This document shows, piece after piece, positions 54,224 through 62,991 of a stretch of 64,000 nucleotides of DNA; the stretch's first letter is position 1; every line of letters begins with the position of its first letter. The stretch is from Oxalobacteraceae sp. CFBP 8761 (lineage in GTDB: Bacteria > Pseudomonadota > Gammaproteobacteria > Burkholderiales > Burkholderiaceae_D). The stretch spans positions 55,612 to 119,611 of the forward strand of contig JACYUE010000004.1 of the NCBI GenBank assembly GCA_014841595.1, read 5' to 3'. A model generated the notes under the pieces. It was not told the origin of the DNA and ran no database searches. It was given only the letters and a program-made list of their open reading frames with translations. The position numbers and the translations under genes were made by a program.

Positions 54224-56520
54224 GGCGATTCCAGATGTAGGGTGACGATGCGGCTCACACGACCGTGCGTGTCGATGCTGGCCAGTTTCACGATGCCTGC
54301 GCCGTGCAGGGGCACCGGATGAACGTAACGGGCACTGCCCGCGTCAGGGTCGCGGCCATCGACAGTGTAATGCAGGCCCAGACCGGGAAAGGCGGTATTC
54401 GCCTGCAGCATGCCGTTCTCCACGCGGGCGCCCGGCGGCGGCAGGCGGTAATGCCAGCCTTGCCGGTCCAGGCGTGGCAGCTCGCGCCGGCCAAGCCGGT
54501 TGGCAAATTCATTCCAGTCCGGATTCGTGTCCGGTGGCGACCACGCGCGTTCGGCCAGGCCGAGCAGGCGTGGCATGGCGAGATACTCGAGCCGCGCGCG
54601 CGAGCACACGTTCTCGCCCCAGAGCTGGCCTTGCAGGCCGGTGACGCCGGCGCTCGGTGCCAGATCGAACGCATCGCGCGTGCCGACGAAACCGGCCCAG
54701 TAGTAGCCTGGTTCCAGCGGATGCTTGGCGTGCGCGAAATCGAAATACAGGCTGGTGGCATTGGCCAGCACGACGTCGAAACCGGCAGCGGCCAGTTCGG
54801 TAGCGCAATCGCGTTCGTGCGGCAAGCCGCCGTTGTTCCAGACATAGACATGAAAGTCGCGCCCGGCCTGGCGCCGGTCGGGCGCCAGCACGCCATCGGC
54901 GCGCGGTGTCAGCGCTGTTTCTTCCCATCCGGCAAACGCAATGCCGTGACGCGCCAGGATCGCGCGGCAGCGCGCCTGGAAGTCGTCGCGCAACTCGCGC
55001 ACATCCGTCCACCCATGGGCGCGCATGCTGGCCTGACAGACAGGCGAACCGACCCAGGCGCCGCCAGGGACTTCGTCGCCGCCCGTGTGCAGGACGGTCA
55101 GCGGCACCTCTGCTTCCCGGTACAGCGCCGCCACCTCAGCAACGACGGTGTCGATGAAGCGATCGACCGACGGCAGCGCGATGCACATCACGTTGTCGTG
55201 CCACAGCTGCACCGATTCATAGGCCGACATGTCGGCCGGGTCGCTCAGCAAAAACTCGTCGGCGCCGGCGAGGTCGCCCGCCGCCATCAGGCGCGCATGG
55301 CGCACGCGCATCGCTTCGACGGCCGCGCGCGCGTGGCCGGGCAGATTGAATTCGGGGATGACGTCGATGTGGCGCGCTTTGGCATGGCGCAGGATCGTGA
55401 TGAACTCCTCTGCCGTATAAAAGCCGCTGCCGCTGGATGCATCGACGGCGGCGCCGGAGCCGAACGACGGTGGCAAACAAGCGCCAACGCCACGCTGCGC
55501 GCCGATGGCGGTCAGTTCCGGCAAGGCGGCAATCTCCAGGCGCCAGCCCTCATCGTCGGTCAGGTGAAAATGAAAGCGGTTGAGTTTATAGGCGGCCATG
55601 CAGTCGAGCAGGCGCAGCACGGTGTCGACACTGGAAAAGTGGCGGGCAACGTCGAGCATCATGCCCCGATAAGCGTAGCGCGGCGCATCCTGCACCGCGC
55701 CCAGCGGCAGCGCGCCATCGGGCGACACCAGCTGCGCCAGGCTTTGCAGGCCGTTGAATACGCCGTGCGCGCTGGCGCCCGTGAGCGCCACGCGCTGCGC
55801 ATCGATCTCGAGCGAGTACGCTTCGGGCCCGGGTTCAGCGACCGGCCCGATGGCGAGCGTCACCACGCCCTCGCCCGGCGGCAGGTCGGCCAGCAGCGCG
55901 CGCAGGAACCGCACTTCATTGTTCAGCCCTGCCCCTTGCACGATCGCCGCGTCGCGCCCCACACGGTACTGGCCGCCAGTAAAGTGCGCCGAGCGTGGAC
56001 GCGGTGTGATGCGCCCGACCTCGGCCTCGGGCAGAGTCGACAGCGCCGCGTTCTGCGCAAAGCGCCAGGCCGCATCGGCGGTGGGCACCGTGTCACCCCA
56101 TTTGCGGTGCCGCTGCTCGGGGCGCACGAACGGCGCGATGACCGGGTCGCCCAGATCGACAGCCGCGCCGCATTGTCCTGGCAGCAGGTAAAAGCCCAGT
56201 GGCGCATCGGTGATGCTGATGGCCCAGTGCAGCGCCTCGTAGTCGAGCGTGTGCGTTTGCCCCGGCAACCAGGCGTCGCCCCCCGGCATCGACAGTGCGA
56301 ACAGGTCGCCATTGACGTGCGCGATGGTGTAACCGGCACTGACCGTCTCGGCCAGGATCTTGCGACAGGTGTTGAAGCACAGCGTCCAGCCGGGCGCGAT
56401 GGGATCGCAGCCATCGTTGCGCAGCACGAGACGCGCGCTGAACGCATCGTCGCGTATGAAATTGCTCAGGCATTCCCAGGCGATGTGGATCGCCGGGCCG
56501 CCATCGGATCGGTCCGTCAT
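54220..56520 (-). CDS. GH20 beta-N-acetylhexosaminidase, no signal peptide
   Basis: A 766-residue enzyme. Residues 1-140 are a chitobiase carbohydrate-binding-like domain, 160-280 the GH20b domain, then the TIM barrel. HFHLTDDEGWRLEI and the Asp482-Glu483 pair in TGGDEVPGG are the substrate-assisted catalytic residues. The C-terminal domain (about 685-766) resembles the chitobiase C-terminal beta domain. The frame has no in-frame upstream start and no signal peptide, so it acts in the cytoplasm, unlike most enzymes with this domain order. It removes terminal GlcNAc/GalNAc from oligosaccharides. Middle gene of the uptake operon. Confidence 0.9.
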   Translation of the reverse strand: MTDRSDGGPAIHIAWECLSNFIRDDAFSARLVLRNDGCDPIAPGWTLCFNTCRKILAETVSAGYTIAHVNGDLFALSMPGGDAWLPGQTHTLDYEALHWAISITDAPLGFYLLPGQCGAAVDLGDPVIAPFVRPEQRHRKWGDTVPTADAAWRFAQNAALSTLPEAEVGRITPRPRSAHFTGGQYRVGRDAAIVQGAGLNNEVRFLRALLADLPPGEGVVTLAIGPVAEPGPEAYSLEIDAQRVALTGASAHGVFNGLQSLAQLVSPDGALPLGAVQDAPRYAYRGMMLDVARHFSSVDTVLRLLDCMAAYKLNRFHFHLTDDEGWRLEIAALPELTAIGAQRGVGACLPPSFGSGAAVDASSGSGFYTAEEFITILRHAKARHIDVIPEFNLPGHARAAVEAMRVRHARLMAAGDLAGADEFLLSDPADMSAYESVQLWHDNVMCIALPSVDRFIDTVVAEVAALYREAEVPLTVLHTGGDEVPGGAWVGSPVCQASMRAHGWTDVRELRDDFQARCRAILARHGIAFAGWEETALTPRADGVLAPDRRQAGRDFHVYVWNNGGLPHERDCATELAAAGFDVVLANATSLYFDFAHAKHPLEPGYYWAGFVGTRDAFDLAPSAGVTGLQGQLWGENVCSRARLEYLAMPRLLGLAERAWSPPDTNPDWNEFANRLGRRELPRLDRQGWHYRLPPPGARVENGMLQANTAFPGLGLHYTVDGRDPDAGSARYVHPVPLHGAGIVKLASIDTHGRVSRIVTLHLESP

Positions 56521-56538
56521 GGGTGTCCATTTGGATGC

Positions 56539-56558
56539 GGGGCGGCCAACGCCGCCCC
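56539..56558 (-). promoter_or_regulatory. GC-rich hairpin in the TonB receptor - GH20 gap
   Basis: GGGGCGGC (56539-56546) pairs with GCCGCCCC (56551-56558), loop CAAC. It fills the 46-base gap. Without a T-run it is more likely an mRNA-stability or polarity element that favours receptor over enzyme. Confidence 0.5.
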
Positions 56559-56566
56559 TGGGCTGA

Positions 56567-59200
56567 TTACAGCTTGCCGCGCAGGCCGAGGTAGAAGGTA
56601 CGGCCGTTCGAGTAGAAGGCGCGTGGCCGGTCCTCGTTTTCGGCGTACATCTTGATGGTCTCGTTGGTGAGATTGAGCGCGTCGAACGTGAGCGTGAAGC
56701 GTTCGCTCAGCTTGACGTTGATCGAGCCGGCCAGCGACGGCATGTCGTCCACGTGCTGGCTCGCGCCGCGGTCCACGCCGGCCTTGTACTTCGAGCGCCA
56801 GTTGTAGGCCAGGCGCGCCGAGAAGCGTTCGTTCTCGAAGTAGCCGGTCACGTTGTAGGTATTGCGCGACGAGTTGATGAGTTCACCGCCATCGTCGAGC
56901 TCACCATCGGCGAACGTGTAGTTGACCAGGAAGCCGAAGTCACGCGCCACCGGCTGCTGCCAGCTCAGCTCCACGCCGCGATTGCGCCCGCTCGTGTTGT
57001 ACGGCGACGTGATCTGGTACTCGGTCAGCGTGCTGCGCTTGTTGTTGTAATAGGTACCGGTCGACGTGCCCTGCGCCACGATCGAGCGCAGGTCCATGTA
57101 GAACAGGCCCGCCGACAGCAGCGCCTTTGGCGCGTAATACCACTCGGCGCCGATGTCGAAGTTGGTCGAGCGCACCGGTTCCAGATTGACGTTGCCGCCG
57201 TTGCCGCTCAGCGCGTCGTCGTTCAGCGACACCGAGCCACCCAGCGCGCTGTAGTCAGGGCGCGCGATGGTCTTGGCCAGCGCCGTGCGCAGTACCAGAT
57301 CGGGCGTTACGTTGTACTTCAGGTTGGCGCTTGGCAGGTAGTCGCGGTAGGTGCGCTTGAACGTCGTCGGCGTGTAGGCGCCGAAGGCCGAACCGGTGAT
57401 CGGCGCCGGACCGCCCGGCAGATTGACGATCGTGTTCTGGCGCGTCTCGACAGCGCGCAGGCCGACGTTGCCGCTCCAGCCGTCGCCGCCGAAGTCGACC
57501 ATGCCGTACAGCGCGGCCGTTTTCTCGCCCACTTCGAATTCGTTCATCCAGTTATGGCGCAGCACGTAGTCGAGCAGACGGTTGCCGGGGATCGCGCCCC
57601 AGGCGCCCAGCGCCGCGCCGTCATATTTAAAGTAGTTCGATGCGAGATTGCCGCCCAGGTCACTGGCGAAGTCGCTCGGGTACAGCTGGCCGTTCCAGGC
57701 CGGGCCCGGATTGCTGAAACCCAGCGGGCCGGGACGGGTTTCCAGCGGATGCTCGGCGGTGCGCTGGTGATCGGTCCAGCGCGCGCCAAAGCGCACGGCC
57801 TGGAAGGTCGGATTGTCCAGGCGCAGCTCGCCGTCGAGCTGCGCGTACTGTTCCTTGTCCACCGACTGTGATTCACCGCCGCCGGCCCAGGCGGTCGAGC
57901 CGGGTGACACCGTGTTGCCGCCGGGGTAGCTGACCGATGCCGGCGAAAGCCCGTTCAAGCCGTACACCATGCCGCCGTCGACATTGTTCTGGTAGTAGAC
58001 GTCGTCGCGGTCCCAGCCCACGCCGTGGGTCTTGCCGAGCTTACCCGAGAGCGAGAAGCGCTCGTTGACGCGCCATTTGCCGTTGAAGTCCAGATACCAC
58101 GATTCGCCGCCCGCATCCGGACGGTAGATGTTGTCGACCTCGCCCGCATTGCGCGTGAATTCGGCCGCCACCAGCGTGTTGTTGCGCACGACGGGATTGA
58201 TGGGAATCAGGTTCAGGCTGTTGATCGAGTTGGCCGGCGCGGCCAGCCAGTTGGTGTTCTGGTGCGGTGCTTCGAGCTTCGAATAGAAGCCGTTGAAATC
58301 CAGCGTCAGGTCGCGGTTCGGGCGCACCTCGATGTCGAACGCGCCGCCTTCGCGCTTCTTCTCCTGCTCGAACAGCGCGGCGCCGATGAAGGTCGGCACG
58401 ACCACGCCGGCCAGCGCCGGGTTGGCAAGCGCCGCCGCGCTGGTCGCGCTGATCGGGGTGTAGCCGAGGATTTCCTGGCCATCGCGCCGCACGGAGGATT
58501 TCTCGGAGAATCCCTGGATCAGGATGCCGGCCGTGTTGGCGGCGTTCTTCCAGTTCACGAGGCCCGACAGATGCGGCTTGGTCTCACCCGACAAGTCGTT
58601 GTAGTTGGCCTGCACCGAGCCTTCGACGGTGAGCTGCTGACGGAAGTCGAGCGGGCGGCGCGTGATGACGTTGATGGCGCCGGAAACGCCGCCTTCGACC
58701 AGATCGGCCGTCGGGCTTTTCTGGACGACGATCGAGCCGACCAGCTCGGACGGCAGCAACGAGAAGCTGCTCGAGCGGCCGACATTGCCGCCGATCTGGT
58801 TCAGCACGAACCAGTCGCCGGTGCTGATCGCGTGGCCGTTGAACAGCGTCTGCTGCAGGCTCGGGCTGGTGCCGCGCAGGCTGACGCGGTCGTTTTCGCC
58901 GAAGCCGCCTTCGCCGCCGGCGGACGATTGCGTGTTCACGCCGGGCAGGCGCTGGATGGCATCGGCCACGTTTTTATCGGGCATCTTGCCGATGTCTTCG
59001 GCAGTGACCACCTCGACGACGGCATCGCTGTCGCGCTTCTGGCGCAGCGACTGTTCGAGCGCAGCACGCACGCCCGTCACCACCACGGTCTGCGGCGCCA
59101 GCACCGGCGCTTCCTGCGCGCCTGCCCCGCTCATCGCCAGGATTGTCACTGCCGCTGCGATCGCGGTCCGCTGATACTGCCGTGCCTTCAACTCATTCAT
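56567..59200 (-). CDS. TonB-dependent receptor
   Basis: An 877-residue outer-membrane receptor. A signal peptide ends at about residue 28. The TonB box is about QTVVVTG, then the plug with VVEVVTAEDIGKMPDKNVADAIQRLPGV, typical of carbohydrate-type receptors from Caulobacter/Xanthomonas. The beta-barrel ends in YLGLRGKL; the last residue is Leu rather than Phe. GGAG six bases before ATG 59200. First gene of the operon; it brings oligosaccharides, probably GlcNAc-based, across the outer membrane. Confidence 0.92.
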   Translation of the reverse strand: MNELKARQYQRTAIAAAVTILAMSGAGAQEAPVLAPQTVVVTGVRAALEQSLRQKRDSDAVVEVVTAEDIGKMPDKNVADAIQRLPGVNTQSSAGGEGGFGENDRVSLRGTSPSLQQTLFNGHAISTGDWFVLNQIGGNVGRSSSFSLLPSELVGSIVVQKSPTADLVEGGVSGAINVITRRPLDFRQQLTVEGSVQANYNDLSGETKPHLSGLVNWKNAANTAGILIQGFSEKSSVRRDGQEILGYTPISATSAAALANPALAGVVVPTFIGAALFEQEKKREGGAFDIEVRPNRDLTLDFNGFYSKLEAPHQNTNWLAAPANSINSLNLIPINPVVRNNTLVAAEFTRNAGEVDNIYRPDAGGESWYLDFNGKWRVNERFSLSGKLGKTHGVGWDRDDVYYQNNVDGGMVYGLNGLSPASVSYPGGNTVSPGSTAWAGGGESQSVDKEQYAQLDGELRLDNPTFQAVRFGARWTDHQRTAEHPLETRPGPLGFSNPGPAWNGQLYPSDFASDLGGNLASNYFKYDGAALGAWGAIPGNRLLDYVLRHNWMNEFEVGEKTAALYGMVDFGGDGWSGNVGLRAVETRQNTIVNLPGGPAPITGSAFGAYTPTTFKRTYRDYLPSANLKYNVTPDLVLRTALAKTIARPDYSALGGSVSLNDDALSGNGGNVNLEPVRSTNFDIGAEWYYAPKALLSAGLFYMDLRSIVAQGTSTGTYYNNKRSTLTEYQITSPYNTSGRNRGVELSWQQPVARDFGFLVNYTFADGELDDGGELINSSRNTYNVTGYFENERFSARLAYNWRSKYKAGVDRGASQHVDDMPSLAGSINVKLSERFTLTFDALNLTNETIKMYAENEDRPRAFYSNGRTFYLGLRGKL

Positions 59201-59237
59201 GTGCGCTCCAAAAAACCAGGTTGGCTATCGGGTATTG

Positions 59238-59267
59238 GAGCCTGTCCCAAGCAATCCGGACAGGCTC
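59238..59267. promoter_or_regulatory. Ten-pair inverted repeat upstream of TonB receptor gene
   Basis: GAGCCTGTCC (59238-59247) pairs perfectly with GGACAGGCTC (59258-59267), spacer 10 bases. It is 38-67 bases upstream of the ATG on the minus strand, either an operator or an mRNA leader stem. Confidence 0.5.
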
Positions 59268-59382
59268 TCAGTGAGCGCATTGTGGTGGCATCCGGGATGC
59301 CGTGTTTGTCAAATCTTGCTATCCGGAAGAGGAATTCATCACACTGACATGTGACTGTGGCAGGCGGAACCTGGCGGCAGAT

Positions 59383-60762
59383 TCAGGGCGCCGGGAACGG
59401 CACCAGCGCCAACCCGCGCTTGAGCGCATCGAAGCAGGCCGGGTCGAGCGCGGTCCCCACGGTCTTTTCCATCATCTCGAGCGCCTGCGGGATCGGGATC
59501 GCGCCGCGGTATGGGCGCTCGGCGGTGATGGCATCGAAGATGTCGGCGGTGGTGATGATGCGTGTTTCGAGCCGGATGTCGTCGGCATGCAGGCCGCGCG
59601 GGTAGCCGTTGCCGTCGAGGCGCTCGTGGTGGGCGCCGGCAATTGACGCCAGTTCGGCAAACGCCGCGATGCGGCCCAGGATCGTTTCGGTATATTCGGC
59701 GTGCTGGCGCACGGCGGTCCATTCGTCGCGGTCGAGCGAGCCAGCTTTGTCGAGCACGCTGTTGCTCACGCCCAGCTTGCCGACGTCGTGCAGCAGCGCG
59801 CCGCGCTTGAGCCAGCGGCGGCGCTGCGCCGACAGCCCGAGCGCCTCGCCGATCATGTCGGTGTACAGCGCCACGCGTGCACTGTGGCCGCTCGTATACG
59901 GGCTCTTGGCATCGACCACCTGGCCGAAGGCGGTGGCGATATCGTCGAGGTAGTCTTCGTCGAGCGCGACTTCGTGGCCAGCCGGCTCCAGTGCGAACAC
60001 GGCGCGGTCCAGGTCCGGTGCGGCCAGCTTGCGCCAGAAGGCATCCTCCAGCGCGACCTGCCCGAACGCCGCAACCAGCTGCGGATCGAACCAGCTGCCG
60101 GCGCGCGCGGTCGCTTCGTGCAGCGCGGCCTCGCGCCCGCCATCGGTGTGGAATACGTCGATCACTTGCGCCAGCAGCGCAATGCGCGCATACACGGGGA
60201 TCGCGTCGCCCGCGAGCTGGGCCGGCTTGCCCTTGCCATTGACGTGTTCGTCGAGCGAATAGATACCTTCGGCCACGCCTTCCGGGAAGCGCAGCAGGCG
60301 CGCAATGTCGGCGCCGCGCTGGCAACGGGTGGCGATCAGGCCCTGGGCGATCTCGGGGCCGTCACGCAGGATGGTCATCACGCTGCGGAACCGCTCGGCC
60401 AGGCCGGCTTTCAGGCCGGTGTGTTTGAGCACGAAACCGAGCACCTGCGGCAGGCTGTCGCCCACCGTCTTGAAACTGCGCTTGAAGTCGAGGTCGTCCG
60501 TCAGGTACAGCTCGCAGATGCGGGCGGCATTGCTGCTGCAGCCAAGGTCCTTGAGCAGCAGCGTGTAATACAGCTCCCACAACTGGTCGTCATTCAGGCC
60601 GGCAACGCGGCCGATATGCATTCCGATCCAGCAGCAGCGCACGCAATGGCCAGCGGGCTGGCCTTCGGTAATGTCGAGCGCATAGCTCAGCGCGCCAATC
60701 AGCTCGGAGAGCTTCATGGCGCTGGGAGCCAGCATCTCCTGCGGCGCGTCGGGGTGCATCAT
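59383..60762 (-). CDS. HD-GYP phosphodiesterase with degenerate N-terminal HD domain
   Basis: A 459-residue protein. The C-terminal half has HDVGKLG (about residues 325-331) and HHERLDGNGYPRGL (about 380-393), the full HD-GYP signature for c-di-GMP hydrolysis. The N-terminal half looks like a second HD domain (GHCVRCCWIGMHIG, then LLKDLGCSSNAARICELY) whose metal residues are partly altered: GHCVR and KDLGCSS remain, so it is probably not catalytic. Start: first of tandem ATGs at 60762; GGAA seven bases upstream lies in the loop of a leader inverted repeat. Soluble. Confidence 0.87.
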   Translation of the reverse strand: MMHPDAPQEMLAPSAMKLSELIGALSYALDITEGQPAGHCVRCCWIGMHIGRVAGLNDDQLWELYYTLLLKDLGCSSNAARICELYLTDDLDFKRSFKTVGDSLPQVLGFVLKHTGLKAGLAERFRSVMTILRDGPEIAQGLIATRCQRGADIARLLRFPEGVAEGIYSLDEHVNGKGKPAQLAGDAIPVYARIALLAQVIDVFHTDGGREAALHEATARAGSWFDPQLVAAFGQVALEDAFWRKLAAPDLDRAVFALEPAGHEVALDEDYLDDIATAFGQVVDAKSPYTSGHSARVALYTDMIGEALGLSAQRRRWLKRGALLHDVGKLGVSNSVLDKAGSLDRDEWTAVRQHAEYTETILGRIAAFAELASIAGAHHERLDGNGYPRGLHADDIRLETRIITTADIFDAITAERPYRGAIPIPQALEMMEKTVGTALDPACFDALKRGLALVPFPAP

Positions 60763-60789
60763 AATTAGTTCCGTGTGGCAATAATTATG
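60760..60789 (-). promoter_or_regulatory. Leader inverted repeat covering the HD-GYP start codon
   Basis: CATAATTA (60760-60767) pairs with TAATTATG (60782-60789). In the mRNA this all-A/U-rich stem takes in the first AUG, with the GGAAC ribosome-binding site in the 14-base loop. Opening the stem would expose the start. Confidence 0.35.
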
Positions 60790-60872
60790 AATGGTACGCC
60801 ACAACATCCGTGGAAGATCACCCACGCCATAATATTGACAACCGATGCGGCGCGGATACCACAGATGAAGCG

Positions 60873-60899
60873 ACAACACCGGCGCGAGGCCGGTGTTGT
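60873..60899 (-). terminator. Hairpin downstream of the Gly/Thr-repeat gene
   Basis: ACAACACCGGC (60873-60883) pairs perfectly with GCCGGTGTTGT (60889-60899), 11 pairs. It begins 49 bases after the stop on the minus strand; the T-run is missing, so strength is unclear. Confidence 0.5.
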
Positions 60900-60947
60900 G
60901 CTGGCGGCGGCTAAGCCACCCTTAGTGCTGACGCATTGCTGGTGCTA

Positions 60948-61601
60948 TCAATAACCGCGGCCGGTGGTGCCGGTGGTACCCGTGCCCGTGCCGGTGGTGC
61001 CGGTGCCAGTACCGGTGGCGCCCGTGGTACCGGTGCCTGCTGCACCGCTGGTGCTGCCAGTCACGCCGGTCACGCCGGTCGTACCGTTGCCCATCGTACC
61101 GGTCATGCCGGTAGTGCCAGTCGCGCCGCTGGTGCTGCCCGTCACGCCCGTGGTGCCAGTGGTACCGGTAGCGCTGCCGGTCACGCCGGTCATGCCACTG
61201 TTACCCATTGCGCCGCTCGTGCTGCCGGTCACGCCCGTGGTGCCGCTGGTGCCGGTACGGCCCGTGGCGCCGACGGTGCCTGCGCGGCTGTCAACAACGC
61301 CCGCCGAACCGGTGGTGCCCGTCATCGGGCTGGTGCTGCTGCGGCGATCGTTCTGCGGCGTCATGCTGCTGGTGCCGGTGGCGCTCATCGATGAGCGGCC
61401 CGTCGAATCCTGCATGCTGCTGCCGGTCTGGCTACCGACCTGGCCCGAGGTGCCTGCCATGCCCGTGCCCATCGTGCCAGTTGCCGTACCAGTGCGGCCA
61501 GTTGCGCCGGCGGTGGTGCCCGTCTGTGCATGGACTGCAGTAGCACCCAGCATGGCAACCGTCAGCGATGCGCCGATCATTCCTTTGAGTAGCTTGTTCA
61601 T
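60948..61601 (-). CDS. Secreted Gly/Thr-rich collagen-like repeat protein
   Basis: A 217-residue protein. Signal peptide about 1-26 (cut near VHAQ). From about 110 to the end it is built from units like GTTGVTGSTSGATG, largely Gly at every third position (G-x-x) as in bacterial collagen-like proteins, but Thr, Ser, Met and Ala replace Pro. Part of the N-terminal half is also Gly/Thr-rich but less regular. GGAG eight bases before ATG 61601. DNA is strongly repetitive, so length may vary between strains. Function unknown; a surface or matrix fibre is one possibility. Composition unlike its neighbours. Confidence 0.7.
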   Translation of the reverse strand: MNKLLKGMIGASLTVAMLGATAVHAQTGTTAGATGRTGTATGTMGTGMAGTSGQVGSQTGSSMQDSTGRSSMSATGTSSMTPQNDRRSSTSPMTGTTGSAGVVDSRAGTVGATGRTGTSGTTGVTGSTSGAMGNSGMTGVTGSATGTTGTTGVTGSTSGATGTTGMTGTMGNGTTGVTGVTGSTSGAAGTGTTGATGTGTGTTGTGTGTTGTTGRGY

Positions 61602-61765
61602 GGTGTTCTCCTCAATTGTTTTGTATCGCGTGCCCGACACATGATTGCGTCAAGTCATGAATTGAGTGTACGGGCACCGTCAATATGGGCGCGCACAATA
61701 CCGCTCGGAAATATTAAATCGTCGCCCAACAGCGCGTAATTTGCCGCCAAATGCAGCCATTTTTT

Positions 61766-62908
61766 TTATTGCTGAGCTGACAATGCTGCCAAGGCTGACA
61801 GTGTCCCGAGCTCGTCGTAGAGTGGCAGGATGCTGTTGCGGTCGTCCGGATACACCCGGTTGGACAGGAACACATAGAAGCTGCGCGACTGCGGATCGAT
61901 CCATAAAATGCAGCCGGTATATCCCGTGTGGCCGTAGCTGCCGATCTGGTAATGCCTGCCGCGCGGCCGACGCGCGAACGGCGAATCGATGTCCATCCCC
62001 ATGCCGCGCAGTGCCGCGATACCCGGTGGCGACTGCGCAGTGCTCAGCAGGCGCACGCTGTCGGCGTGCAGCACACGCACGCCATCGAGCTCCCCGCCGG
62101 CAAGCAGCATGCGGGCAAAGCGCGCGACATCCCGCGCGGTCGAGAACACACCGGCCGAGCCTGCCACGCCACCCATCCTGCGTACTGTCGGATCGTGAAC
62201 ATGGCCTTGCAGCACGGCGCCGGGGGCCAGATCGCGCTGCGCGCTGGACATGCTTGCCTCGACATCCACCGCGCCACGCTGGGTGGGTGCGATTGTCCGC
62301 CCGTCACAGCGCGCCAGCGGCCGATAGCCGGTGTCCCACATGCGCAGCGGCGCAAAGATGCGCTGCCAGGCAAACGCGTCCAACGGCACGCCGGCCACGC
62401 GTTCGATCACCGCGCCAAGCAGGATGTAGTTGATGTCGGAATAGCGAAATACACTGCCCGGCAGATGCGTCACGCGTTCGAGCGAAGCCAGCAGCAGCGC
62501 TGCTTCCCTGCCCTGCCACGCCGGACTTGCTGGCAGGCCGGCCCGCAAGCCAGACGTGTGCGTGAGCAATTGACGCACCGTGATCGCATCCTTGCCGCCG
62601 CCCGCGCACTCGGGAAGGTAGCGCAGCAACGGGGCGTCGAGGTCGATCTGGCCGGCTTCGTGCAGCAGCAGGATTGCCGCCGCCGTGACCAGCACCTTTG
62701 TCAGCGATGCAACGTCGAACACGGTGTCGCCGGCGACGGGCGCGGCATCCGGCCCGAAATCCAGACGGCCATACGCGCGCACTGCATGGGCTGCGCCCCG
62801 TTCGAGCCGGTACACCGCGCCGGGCAGCGACCGGGCTGCTACGGCAGCGTCGATGGCAGCATCAATTGCGGCCAGATGATGCCGGTTAAAGCTATTTTGG
62901 GCGCTCAT
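61766..62908 (-). CDS. Beta-lactamase-fold serine hydrolase (class C/esterase type)
   Basis: A 380-residue serine hydrolase. The nucleophile motif SLTK (Ser68-x-x-Lys71) is present. RYSDINY (about residues 150-156) replaces the class C Y-A-N, and SYGHTGYTG is the KTG-equivalent (HTG). This fits the esterase/DD-peptidase-like branch rather than a true beta-lactamase. No signal peptide from ATG 62908; longer starts up to 63049 read poorly. It is divergent from the LLM oxidoreductase gene, 83 bases apart. Confidence 0.85.
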   Translation of the reverse strand: MSAQNSFNRHHLAAIDAAIDAAVAARSLPGAVYRLERGAAHAVRAYGRLDFGPDAAPVAGDTVFDVASLTKVLVTAAAILLLHEAGQIDLDAPLLRYLPECAGGGKDAITVRQLLTHTSGLRAGLPASPAWQGREAALLLASLERVTHLPGSVFRYSDINYILLGAVIERVAGVPLDAFAWQRIFAPLRMWDTGYRPLARCDGRTIAPTQRGAVDVEASMSSAQRDLAPGAVLQGHVHDPTVRRMGGVAGSAGVFSTARDVARFARMLLAGGELDGVRVLHADSVRLLSTAQSPPGIAALRGMGMDIDSPFARRPRGRHYQIGSYGHTGYTGCILWIDPQSRSFYVFLSNRVYPDDRNSILPLYDELGTLSALAALSAQQ

Positions 62909-62991
62909 GACGACATGATAGCTTGACAAGCGGCCAGTGCCGTTTTGGGCACCGTTGCACGCGTTTTTTCGCATCGGCGTATCATTGTTCC

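Noticed and set aside
54265..56655. Long plus-strand frame opposite the GH20 gene
   Set aside because: The GH20 motifs are in the minus frame; this one is an Arg/Gln/His-rich shadow.
60964..61644. Plus-strand Val/Pro-repeat frame over the Gly/Thr-repeat gene
   Set aside because: Mirror image of the repeat; no signal peptide or ribosome-binding site, while the minus frame has both.
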